A DNA stretch of 64,000 bases from Methylobacterium organophilum (GTDB lineage: Bacteria; Pseudomonadota; Alphaproteobacteria; Rhizobiales; Beijerinckiaceae), in NCBI RefSeq assembly GCF_022179465.1, contig NZ_BPQV01000008.1, positions 1 to 64,000 of the forward strand. Direction: 5' to 3'. This document shows, piece by piece, positions 17,401-29,400 of this stretch. Position 1 is the stretch's first letter; each line of letters starts with the position of its first letter. Position numbers and translations under genes: made by a program. The notes below the pieces were generated by a model, which worked only from the letters and a program-made list of their open reading frames with translations, was not told the origin of the DNA and searched no databases.

Positions 17401-20400
17401 GCACCATTCGCATAAATCCGGACGCCTTCTCCGCCATCGGCGGAATCGAGCACGTAGACGTCGAGACTTATCGTGGTCGTAGCAGTGGAAGGATCCGTGA
17501 GCTGGTAGCTCCTCGAAATCTGCTGCGCCCAGGTGCTGTTGTTGCCGCTTCCAGCAATGTTGCCCAGGACGGCGTTGCCGTCGAGGAGTTGCACGGTCGG
17601 GACGACACTTCCCCCAGCTGTCATCCAGCTGGAGTTCCCGGTGTCAAAGGTCTCGAGGCCAATCGATCCAAAGGAGTCCGCGTCACCGCTGATGAAGTCG
17701 TTGCCGATGCCGCCAACGATCATGTCGTTGCCGAGCCCGCCGATGACCCGGTCATTGCCGTCGCCGCCGTCGATGCGATCGTTACCGTAGCCGCCATCGA
17801 GCGTGTCGTCGCCGCCACCACCGGTGATGGAATCGTTGCCGCCCGCCTCCATCACGACGGCGTTGTCGAGCATGATCGAGCCGCCGTCTGACGAAGCGAG
17901 CTTGAACTCGACCTTGTCGCTGCCGGTGCCGGTGAAGAGGTAATCGAAGGTCTGCCAGGAGTTCGGGAAGGCACCGATTCCGACCGTGTCGATCTTCGTG
18001 CCGTTGACCAAGATACTGAGCTGCGCGGAATAGTTGGCGAGATTTCCGAGGTCGAACTGGACGAGATAGGTACGGCCGGCGGTGGTCGAGACCGTCTGCC
18101 AGACGTCCGTGGTCCCACCCATGAACATGCGCAGCGACTGGTTCTCCGCGGAGCCGCTGGCGAGATAGACGCTGTCGCTGATCTGGATCTGGTTGTTCGC
18201 GGTCTGCCAGCCGGTACCGACGTAGCCCGATCCCGTCGCGACGTTGCCGTTCGTGTAGCGGCCGGTGGAATAAGCCTCGAAGTTGCCGTTGGTGAGAAGG
18301 TTCTGGCCGTTCGCGACGGCCACCGCGTAGGTCGTCAGCTTGCCGAGGTCGTCATCGCCCCTGATCGTGTCGTTGCCGGCGCCGCCCGTGAGGGTGTCAT
18401 TGCCGGCGCCGCCCGTGAGCGTGGAGCCCGTATCCGTCGCCGTCAGCGTGTCGTGATAGGTCGAGCCGGTCACGCTCTCGATGGAGGTGAGGGTGTCGCC
18501 TTGGGCATCACCGCCACTTGCCGTCTGGTTGGCGAGGTTCACGGTCACCGCGGCGGCCGATGTGACGTAGGATGTCGTGTCCGTTCCGGCGCCCCCGTCG
18601 AGGATGTCGGCGCCTGCTCCCCCGACGAGCGTGTCGTCGCCCGCCCCGCCGATGAGCGTGTCGTCGCCCGCCCCGCCATCAAGGACGTTGGCGCCCCCAT
18701 CGCCCGTCAGCGTATCGGCGTAATCCGTTCCGGTGAGATTCTCGATCTGCGCGAGGGTATCGGTGACGAGGCCGGCGGATTCGAGCCCGCTCGCCTGGGT
18801 GGCAAGCTGCTTGATCTCCGACTGGGTCAGCGCCGTGTTGAAGACCGCGAAGTCATCGACCTGGCCATCGAGGAGATTGGCGGCGTTGGAGTCGCGGCCG
18901 AGATAGTTGCTGGTGAAGGTCCCGCCCGTCGGGAGGATGACCGCGCTGTCCGTATTCGAGGCCAGATCACCGTTGATGTAGAGGGAAAGCCGTCCCGCCT
19001 GATAGGTCACGGCGACGTTCATCCACTGATCGGCGACGATGTAGCTCGAGGAGGCGGCAACGCCCGCGATGCTCTGTCCGAGGGTCGTCGCCCCAGCGAG
19101 ATCGCCACGGATTTCGGCGTAGAGGTTTCCGTTGGATTGCTTCTGTAGGAACAGCCACTGATTGTTAGCGGTGCCGATCTTCCAGACGCCCTCTTGTACG
19201 CCGCTCGTCGGATTGTCGAAGTTCACCCAGGTGGAGATGGTGAAGCTGTCGCCGAGCGACAGCGTGCCGATGGTCGCCGTATCGTTGGAGCCGCGGCCCT
19301 TGAAATCGAGGGCCGAGCTGTGGTTCGTCGGGCCGGCGGTCCAGCTCGTCTGGCCGTTGAGCGCAATCGCGGTACCGGTGTTGATCGCCGTTGCCGTGGC
19401 GCCACTGCCCTCCAAGAAGCCCCAACCCGCGACGAGGCTCGCATTGGTGTAGGCCGTCGCCGCTCCTTGCGTACCGGCGTCGCCGCCATAGGCGATGCCG
19501 GTGGCGAGGTTCGCGGTCACGCCGGAGGAGGAACCGGCCCAGCTTGCCGTATCCGTGCCCGCGCCGCCGATCAGGGCGTCCGCTCCCGCGCCGCCCATCA
19601 GCGTGTCGTTGCCGCTTCCGCCGAAGAGGATGTCGTCGCCTGCACCGCCCTTGAGGACGTCGTTGCCGCCGCCGCCGTCGAGGGCGTTGGTACTGGAATC
19701 ACCGGCGAGATAGTCGCCGGTGCTCGAACCGACGAGGTTCTCGACGCCGGTGAACCAATCGCCCATGGCGTATCCGCCCCAGGCCCGCGTCGCGTTGGTG
19801 GTAGCCACGGCGAGATCGACGGTGACGCCGCCGCCCCAGAAGCTGCCCGAGAAGGTGACCGTGTCGATGCCGGCCCCGCCGTCGATCAGGCCATTGTTGC
19901 CGTTGTCATAGATGAGGTCGTTGCCGCTCCCCGCGTTGACCTGGATGCCGCCGTATTGAAGGTTGATGATGTCCGAGTAATTCGAGCCGACGATGACCTC
20001 GAAGCTCGACGTGACGTCGATGCCAGCGCCAACGGTGTTGTAGGACAATGCGTAGTTCGGCAGGAGCCGCACGGCGCTCGTTGCGCTCGCATAGCTGAGC
20101 GTATCGTTGCCGGCGCCTCCGTCGAGGGTATCGTTGCCCGCGCCACCTTCGATCGTGTCGCTGCCCGCTCCGCCACTGAGGGCGTTGGCGTTGGCATCGC
20201 CAGTCAGCACGTCGTTGTAACTGGAGCCGCTGAGGCTCTCGACGTTCGAGAGGCGGTCCCCCGCAGCATATCCTCCGGAGGCGGTCCCAGCGGCGAGATT
20301 CACCGTCACGGCGGCGTTGGACCAGGAATAGTCGACCGTATCGCTGCCGGCACCGCCATCGATCGTATCGGTCCCGGCACCGGCGATGACGGTGTCATTG

Positions 20401-23400
20401 CCGGTGCCGAGGGCGATCAAGCCTCCCGATCCATTGACATAGACGTAGTCGGCGAAGGCCGAACCGACGACATTCTGAATGTTCGTGTAGGTATCGCCCG
20501 TGGCGTAGCCGCTTGCCCCGGTTCCCGCGGCGGCATAGGCGCCGGCGGTAGAACCGACATTGACCGTCACCCCGACGGTGGACAGCGCGTAGTCGACCGT
20601 GTTCGTGCCGTTGCCGCCGTCGAGGGTGTCCGCCCCGGCACCGGCGACGAGGGTGTCGTTCCCGTCCCCACCCTGGAGGAAACTCCCGGCGCTGCCGGAC
20701 GCCGAGAGGATCGCGGTAAGCCTGTCGTCGTAGGCCGAGCCGATGATGTTCTCGACGTTGCTGAGGACGTCGCCATTGGCATCGCCCGTAGAGGTCTGCG
20801 CGGTGGCGAGCATCAGGTCCACCGTCACTCCGGTGGTAGAATTCGCGTACGACACCGTATCGGTGTCCGCGCCACCGTCGATCGTGTCCGCACCCGCACC
20901 GGAGATCAGCGTGTCATTGCCCGCCCCGCCCGCAAGAGCGCTGCCGGCAGCGAGCGCCGTCAGGCTGTCGGCAAAGGCAGAGCCGATGAGGTTCTCGATG
21001 TCGGTGAGGATATCGCCCGCGGCGTGGCCGGGGGAATTCTGCGCCGTCGCGAGATTGAGGTCGACGGTGACGCCTGCGGTGGAGGCCGCATAGGACGCGG
21101 TGTCCGATCCGGAGCCACCGTTGAGGGTGTCGTTGCCCGCGCCCGAAACCAGCGTGTCGTTGCCGGTACCGCCGGAGAGGACGCTGCCGTCCGAGCCGGC
21201 GGCAGAGACCAGCGCCGTCAGCGTGTCATCGTAGGCTGAACCCGTGAGGTTCTCGAAATTCGTCAGGACATCGCCGGACGCGTCGCCATTCGAGAGCTGT
21301 GCGGTGGTGAGGTTCAGGTCGACGATGACGCCTACCGCCGCGTTCGTGTAGGCGACCGTGTCGATGCCGGCGCCGCCATCGAGGGTGTCCGCCCCGCCGA
21401 GCCCCTCGATCGTGTCGTTGCCCGCACCACCCGAGAGGTCGTTCGCCGTCGCGTTGCCAGTGAGCGTGTCGTTATAGGACGAGCCCATGACCCGCTCGAT
21501 CGAGATCAGCGTGTCGCCCCGGGCGTAGCCGCCGGACGCCGCGCCCGTCGAGAGGTTGAGGGTCACGGCGGCGGTCGAATAGCTGTAATCGGCCAAGTCG
21601 CTGCCAGTGCCACCGTCGAGGGTGTCCGCGCCCGCTTTGGCGATGAGGGTGTCGTCCCCCGCCCCGCCCGTGAGCCGTCCTCCGTTCTCGTTCGCAGCGA
21701 GCACGTCGGCATAGGCCGAGCCGATGATGTTCTGGATGTTCAGGAGCGTGTCACCCTGGGCGTCGCCCTTGGTGCCGGTGCCCGCGGCGACGGTGACGCT
21801 GAAGGCTTGGATCGAGAAGGTGCCCGCGAGGTTGACGCCGACCCCGGCTGCGGAGGCCGAGTAGTCCGCGGTGTTCGACCCGGTGCCGCCGTCGAGGGTA
21901 TCCGCCCCGCCGAGGCCAGCGAGGGTGTCGTCCCCCGCCCCACCCTTGAGGAGGTTGGCATTGGCGTCGCCGGTGAGAACGTCGGCATAGGTCGAGCCGA
22001 CGATATTCTCGATCGAGACAAGGACGTCGCCGTCGGCATTGCCACCCGATCCCATCCCGGTGGAGAGGTTCACGGAGACGGCGAGGCCGGAGGCGGCATA
22101 GTCGGCGGTGTCGGTGCCCGCACCGCCGTCGAGGGTATCCGCGCCCCCGCCGCCGATCAGGGTGTCGTTGCCGGCGCCGCCGGAGAGGAGATTGGCGTTG
22201 CCGTCACCGATCAGACTGTCGTCGTAGGCCGAGCCGACGACGTTCTCGACGTCGAGGATCGTGTCGCCGTCCGCATCGCCGCCGACATTGATTCCCGTCG
22301 CGAGGTTGACCGTGATCGCGGCGCTCGAAGCCGCGTAGTCTGCCGTATCGATGCCGGCGCCGCCGTCGAGGGTGTCCGTCCCCGCGCCGCCCTTGAGGGT
22401 GTCGTTGCCGTCACCGCCTCTGAGAGCGCTTCCCGCCGCCGCGGCGACGAGGGTGTCGGCGAAGGCCGAGCCGATCACGCCCTCGATGGACATCAACGTG
22501 TCCCCGGCCGCGTCACCGCCGGAGCCGGTCCCCGCGGCGAGGCTAACCGTCACGGCTGTGGCGGAGGCGGAGTAGTCGGCAATATCCGTGCCCGCGCCAC
22601 CGTCGAGGGTATCGGCACCCGAACCACCCGCCAGAGTGTCGTTGCCGGCGCCGCCGGAGAGAAAGTTGGCGTGGGAATCGCCGGTCAGGCGGTCGGCAAA
22701 GGACGATCCCGTGAGGTCCTCGACGTTGAGCAGCACGTCGCCCGCAGCGTCGCCGCCGGAATTGAGGTTTGTCGCGAGATTCACGGTCACCCCGGTGGAG
22801 GAAGCCGCGTAGGTGGCGGTATCGGTACCGGCGCCGCCGTCGAGGGTGTCCGCCCCCGCACCACCCGCCAGGGTGTCGTTGCCGGTGCCGCCGGAGAGGA
22901 GGTTGGCGGTGGCGTCGCCGGTGAGGGTGTCCGCGTAGGCCGAACCGACGAGGTTCTCGATCAGGGTGAGGGTATCGCCCTGCGCGTAGCCCCCCGAGGC
23001 CGTCCCGGCCCCGAGACTCACCGTCACCGCGGCGGTCGAGGCCGAATAATCCGCGGTGTCCGTGCCCACGCCGCCGTCGAGGGTGTCGTTGCCGGCCCCC
23101 GAGACCAGGGTGTCGTTGCCGGTTTCGCCTTTCAGGAGGCTGCCCGAGGCGCCTCCGGAGCCGACGAGCGCGATCAAGCGGTCGTCATAGGCCGACCCGA
23201 GGACGGCTTGGAAGTTGGCGACGACATCCCCCGAAGCGTCGCCGGAGGAGACCTGGGCGGTGGTCAGGTTGAGGTCCACGGTCACGCCGGCCGTGGAGTT
23301 CGCATAGGAGAGGGTGTTCGTGCCGGTGCCGCCGTCCAGGGTGTCCGCCCCGCCGAGGCCTTCGATGGTGTCGTTGCCGGCGCCGCCGAGGATCGTGTTG

Positions 23401-26400
23401 GCCGCCGCGCTGCCGGTCAGCGTGTCGTTGTAGGCGGAGCCCGTGAGGCCCTCGACGTTCAGGACGCCGTCGCCGGCCGCGTAGCCGCCCGCCGCGGCCC
23501 CGGTGGCGAGGTTCACCGTCACGGCGGCGTTCGACAGGGCGTAGCTGACGACATCCGTCCCGGCGCCGCCGTCGAGGCTGTCTGCCCCCGCCCCGGCGAC
23601 CAGGGTGTCGTTGCCCGCGCCAGCCTGGAGGCTTCCCCCCGCGGCCGCCGCATAGAGGGTGTCCGCGAAGGCGGAGCCGATGACGTTCTGGAGGCCGGCA
23701 TAGCTGTCGCCCGCGGCATGGCCCCCGAGGCCGGCGCCCGCAGCGACGGTGCCGAAGGCGCCGGTCTGGCTCGCGGTGGTTAGGTTGACCGTAACGCCCG
23801 CAGTGGAGGCGGAATAGTCGACGGTGTTCGTCCCGGCGCCGCCGTCGAGGCTGTCCGCGCCGGCCCCGGCAACCAGGGTGTCGTTGCCCGCGCCGCCCTT
23901 CAGGGTGCTGCCGCCGGTCGATGCGGTGAGCGTGTCGGCATAGGCGGACCCGATCACGGTCTCGATGGAGACGAGCACGTCTCCCTGGGCATAGCCGCCG
24001 CTGCCGAACCCGGTGGCGAGGTTGACGGAGACGCCCGCCGTCGACGCAGCGTAACTCGCGGTGTCCGAGCCTGCGCCGCCGTCGAGGGTGTCGGCGCCCG
24101 CCCCCGCCGCGAGGGTGTCGTTCCCCGCGCCGCCCTGGAGACGCCCCGCGGTCGATCCGGCATAGAGCGTATCGGCGAAGGCCGAGCCGACGACGTTCTC
24201 CACCCCGAGATAGCTGTCCCCGTCGGCATAGCCGCCGAGGCCGGCGCCGGCGGCGACGGTCCCCAAGGCGCTGTTCTGGCTCGTGGCCGTCAGGTTGACC
24301 GCGACCGCGGCCGTGGAGGCGGAGTAGTCCACGGTGTCGGACCCGCTGCCGCCGTCGAGGCTGTCGATTCCGGCGCCCGCGACGAGGGTGTCGTTCCCCG
24401 CGCTGCCGGAGAGGGAGCTGCCCCCCGCCGCCGCGGTCAAAAGGTCGTCATAGGCCGATCCGACCGCGTTCTCGATGGAGACGAGGGTGTCGCCCTGCGC
24501 GAAGCCGCCGGAGGCGGTGCCGGCGGCGAGGTTGATGCCGACCGCGGCGCTGGAGGCGGAATAGTCGACCGTGTCGCGCCCGCTGCCGCCGTCGAGGGTG
24601 TCCGCGCTCGCGCCGGCCACCAGGGTATCGTCGCCCGCACCCGCCCGCAGCACGCTGCCGGTGGCCGCGGCGGTGAGGGTGTCGGCGAAGGCCGAGCCGA
24701 TCACGCTCTCGATGGAGACGAAGGTGTCGCCCTGCGCGGCGCCGCCTGTTCCCTGGCCCGTGGCCAGATTGACGCCGACCGCCGCCGCGGAGGCGGAGTA
24801 ATCGGCCGTGTCCTGGCCGGAGCCGCCGTCCAGCATGTCGGCCCCGGCCCCGGCGACGAGGGTGTCGTCCCCCGCCCCGCCCGTGAGGCGGCTGCCCGCC
24901 GCCGCGGCGGTCAGGGTGTCGGCGAAGGCCGAGCCGATCACGCCCTCGATGGAGACGAGGCTGTCGCCCTGCGCGGAGCCGCCGGAGGCCGTGCGTGCGT
25001 CGAGGTCGACGGTGACGGCCCCGGTGGAGGCGGAATAATCGACCGTATCGGAGCCCGCGCCGCCATCGAGGCTGTCCGCGCCCGACCCGGCCACGAGGGT
25101 GTCTTCCCCCGCTCCACCCTGGAGCGCGCTGCCCGCCGCCGCCGCGGCGAGGCGGTCGGCGAAGGCCGATCCCACCACGCTCTCGATGCCGGTGAGGAGA
25201 TCGCCCTGGGCGTAGCCCCCCGAGCCCTGCCCGGTGGCGAGGTCCACGCTCACCGCCCCGGTAGAGGCGGAATAGTCCACCGTGTCGTTGCCGGCCCCGC
25301 CATCAAGGCTGTCCGCCCCCATGCCGGCCACGAGGGTGTCGTCCCCCGTTCCACCCTGGAGCGCGCTGCCCGCCGCCGCGGCGATGAGGCGGTCGGCGAA
25401 GGCGGAGCCCGTCACGTTCTCGATGGAGGCGAGGACATCGCCCTGGGCATAGCCCCCCGAGCCCTGCCCGGTGGCGAGGTCCACGCGCACCGCCCCGGTG
25501 GAGGCCGAATAGTCCACGGTGTCGCTGCCGGCGCCGCCATCCAGCGTATCCGCCCCGATCCCGGCCGTCAGGGTGTCGTTGCCGCCGCCCCCCTTCAGGG
25601 TGCTGCCGCCGGCGGCGGCCATGAGCCGGTCGGCATAGGCCGATCCGATCACGCCCTCGATCGAGACGAGAATGTCGCCCGCCGCATCGCCAGCCGAAAC
25701 CTGGGCGGTGGCCCGCGCGAGATCGACGGTCACGCCCGCGGTGGAGGTCGCGTAGGAGACCGTGTCCGTGCCGCCGCCGCCATCGAGGCTGTCCGCGCCC
25801 GACCCGGCAACGAGGGTGTCGTCCCCCAGCCCCGCATACAGCGCGCCGCCGACGGCCGATGCGGTGAGGGTGTCGGCATAGGCCGAGCCGATCACGGTCT
25901 CGATGTTCGAGAGGACGTCGCCCTGGGCATCCCCGCCGGCCCCGCGCCCGGTGGCGAGGTTGACCGCGACGCCGGCCGAGGAGGCGGAGTAATCGACGGT
26001 ATCCGACCCGGTGCCGCCGTCGAGGGTGTCGGCGCCGCCCCCGGCCACCAGGGTGTCGTCGCCGGCCCCGCCGGCGAGGAGACTGCCGGTGGCCCCGGCC
26101 ACGAGCCGATCGGCGAAGGCGGATCCGACCACGCTCTCGATGGAGAGGAGCGTGTCGCCGTCGGCGCTCCCGCCGCCGACGAGGCCGGTGGCGAGATTCA
26201 CGCTGATGCCGGCGCTCGATCCGGAATAATCGACGATGTCCGTCCCGGCGCCGCCGTCCAGGAGGTCGGCCCCGACGCCCGCGACGAGGGTGTCGTCGCC
26301 CGCGCCCCCGTGCAGGGCGCTCCCCACCGCTGCGGCCGTGAGCCGGTCGGCGAAGGCCGAGCCGACCGCGCTCTCGATGGAGACGAGGATATCGCCCTGG

Positions 26401-29400
26401 GCGTACCCGCCCATTCCCTGCCCGGCGGCGAGATCGACCGTCACGCCGGAGGCGGAGGCGGTGTAGTCGACGGTGTCGGATCCCGTGCCGCCGTCGAGGG
26501 TATCGAGCCCCGCGCCGGCCACGAGGGTGTCGTCGCCGGCCCCGCCATACAGAGCGCTTCCTGCCGCGGCGGCGATGAACCGGTCGGCGAAGGCCGATCC
26601 GACGACGCTCTCGATCGAGATGAGCGTATCGCCCGCGGCGGCGGCGCCCGAAGCCGTTCCGGCGACGAGATCGACGATCAGGCCGGAGGTGGCGGCGGAG
26701 TAGTCCACCGTATCGCGTCCGGCGCCGCCGTCGAGGGTGTCGGCCCCGAGGCCGGCGACGAGAGTGTCGTCGCCCGCGCCACCGGAGAGGAGGCTGCCCG
26801 TGGTCCCGGCCGTGAGCCGGTCGGCGAAGGCCGAGCCGACCACGCTCTCGATGGAGACGAGGGTATCGCCCGCGGCATCCCCGCCGCTCGCGGAGCCGGC
26901 GGCGAGGTCGACCGTGACACCAGCCGAGGAGGCGGAATAGTCCGCGATGTCCCGGCCGCTGCCGCCGTCGAGGGTGTCGGCCCCGAGGCCCGCGACGAGG
27001 GTGTCGTCGCCCGCACCGCCGACGAGGAGGCTGCCGGGGACCCCGGCCGCGAGCCGGTCGGCGAAGGCCGATCCGAGGATGTTCTCGATGGAGACGAGGG
27101 TGTCGCCCTGCGCGTCCCCGCCGCCGACGATGCCCGTCGAGAGATCGACGGAGACACCGGCCGCCGAGGCGGAGTAGTCGGCGGTGTCGCGCCCGGCGCC
27201 ACCGTCGAGGGTATCGGCCCCCGCGCCGCCCACGAGGGTGTCGTTGCCCGCCCCGCCGGAGAGCAGGTTGGCGGCCGCATCGCCGATGAGCATGTCCGCA
27301 CCGGCCGAGCCGATCACGGATTCGATCCCGATCAGCCGGTCGCCCTGGGCGCTGCCGCCCGCGCCGGTCCCCCGGGCGAGGGAGACGCTGACCGCGTCGG
27401 CGGAGGCGGCGTAGTCGACGGTGTCGCTGCCGGTGCCGCCGTCGAGGATGTCGGCCCCGAGGCCGGCGACGAGGGTGTCGTCGCCCGCGCCGCCGGAGAG
27501 GCGGCTGCCGCCCTGCCCGGCGACGAGACGGTCGGCGAAGGCGGAGCCGACGGCGTTCTGGATGTTGACGAGGAGATCCCCCTGGGCGGCGCCCCCGGCG
27601 ACCGCCCCCGTGGCGAGATCGACGCGGACCGCGGCCGAGGAGGCGGAGTAGTCGGCGGTGTTCGTGTCGGCCCCGCCGTCGAGGGTGTCGGCCCCCGCCC
27701 CCGAGACGAGGGTGTCGTCCCCTGCCCCACCCTGGAGCAGGCTGCCCGTCGCGCCGGCGGTCAGCGTGTCGGCGAAGGCCGACCCGATCACGCCCTCGAT
27801 GGAGACGAGGGTGTCGCCCTCGGCATAGGCGCCGGCACCGAGGCCCGTCGCGAGGTTGACGGAGACCCCCGTGGTCGAGGCTGCGTAGTCGGCGATGTCC
27901 GTGCCCGCGCCGCCGTCGAGGGTGTCGTGCCCGGCGCCCGCGGCGAGGGTGTCGTCGCCGGCGCCGCCCTGCAGCAGGCTGCCGCTCGCGGAGGCCGTGA
28001 GGGCATCCGCGAAGGCGGAGCCGATGACGTTCTCGACCGAGGTCAGGAGGTCGCCCTGGGCGCTGCCGCCGCGGCCGAGGCCGAGGGCGAGATCGACGCT
28101 GACGGCCGCCGTGGAGGCGGAATAGTCGACGGTGTCGATCCCGACCCCGCCGTCGAGCGTGTCCGGCCCGAGCCCCGAAACCAGGGTGTCGTCGCCCGCC
28201 CCGCCCGCGAGGCCGCTCCCCGCCGCCCCGGAGGTCAGGAGGTCGCCGAAGGCCGAGCCGACGAGGTTCGTGATGCCGACGAGGACGTCGCCTGCGGCGT
28301 CGCCCCCCAAGCCCGTACCCGCTGCGAGATCGACGGTCACGGCAGCGGCGGAGGTGGCGTAGTCGGCCGTGTCGATGCCGCCGCCGCCTTCGAGGGTGTC
28401 CGCGCCGGCCCCGCCGATCAGCGTGTTGGCGCCGCCATCGCCGATCAGGTGATCGGCGGAGCGGCTTCCCTCCACGGATTGGAAGTTGGTGAAGCGGTCG
28501 CCGCGGGCGTATCCGCCGGCCGCCTCCCCGGTCGCGAGGTTGATCGTGACCCCCGCATTGGACGTCTCGTAGGAGAGCAGGTTCGTCCCGGCGCCGCCGT
28601 CCAGCGTGTCGGGCCCCGCCCCGGCGATCACCGTGTCGTCGCCGAGGCCCGCATCGACGGCGGTCCCGGGCGGGTTCGCCCAGAGCACGTAGACCGGGAG
28701 GCCGGTCACCGGATCCGTGTAGGCGGCGCTCGCCTCGTCGGTCACGTCGCGGACGGCGAACTGCACGGTGCCCGCGGTGGTGGTCGCGGTGTGCAGGCTG
28801 TCGCTCGCGATGTCGTAGTCCAGCTTGAGACTGAAGAACCCGTAGAACCCGTTGGCGTCCTTCTGCGTCAGGCCGTCCGGCAGGGTGTATTGCAGGTTGA
28901 GCGTGGTCGCCGACGGGTTCGCCGGATCGAAGGGGAGCGTGTAGACGCCGTTGACCGCCGTCACCCCGACGAGGCTCACCCCCGCCGGCAGATCGGAGAC
29001 GTGCACGCCCTTGATGACCCAATCCGTGTTGGGCATCGCGGTCGTGATCTGCACCGTGCGGGAGGTCGTCCCGACCCCGGCATAGGTCGGGTCGTCCGCG
29101 TGGATGACATCCGCGAAGGCGGTTCCCGTGATGGTGTCCGTCGCCGACTGGGCCGCGTAATGCGTGTCCGTGTCGGCGGGCGCCACGGTCAGGGCGCCGC
29201 CGATCTCCTCACCTCCGGCCGCGAGCGCCTTCGTCGCGACGCCGACGATCCCGAACAGCGCCGCCGTGATCTTCGGCGTCGGGATGTCGTACTGCCCGGC
29301 TCCGACCCCGGTCCCGTTGCCGACGTGGTCGGTATCGCCGGTCCCGGTATGGTCGCTGGTGCCGTTGTTGGTGAAATTGCTCGTGCCGGTGTTCGCGTAT

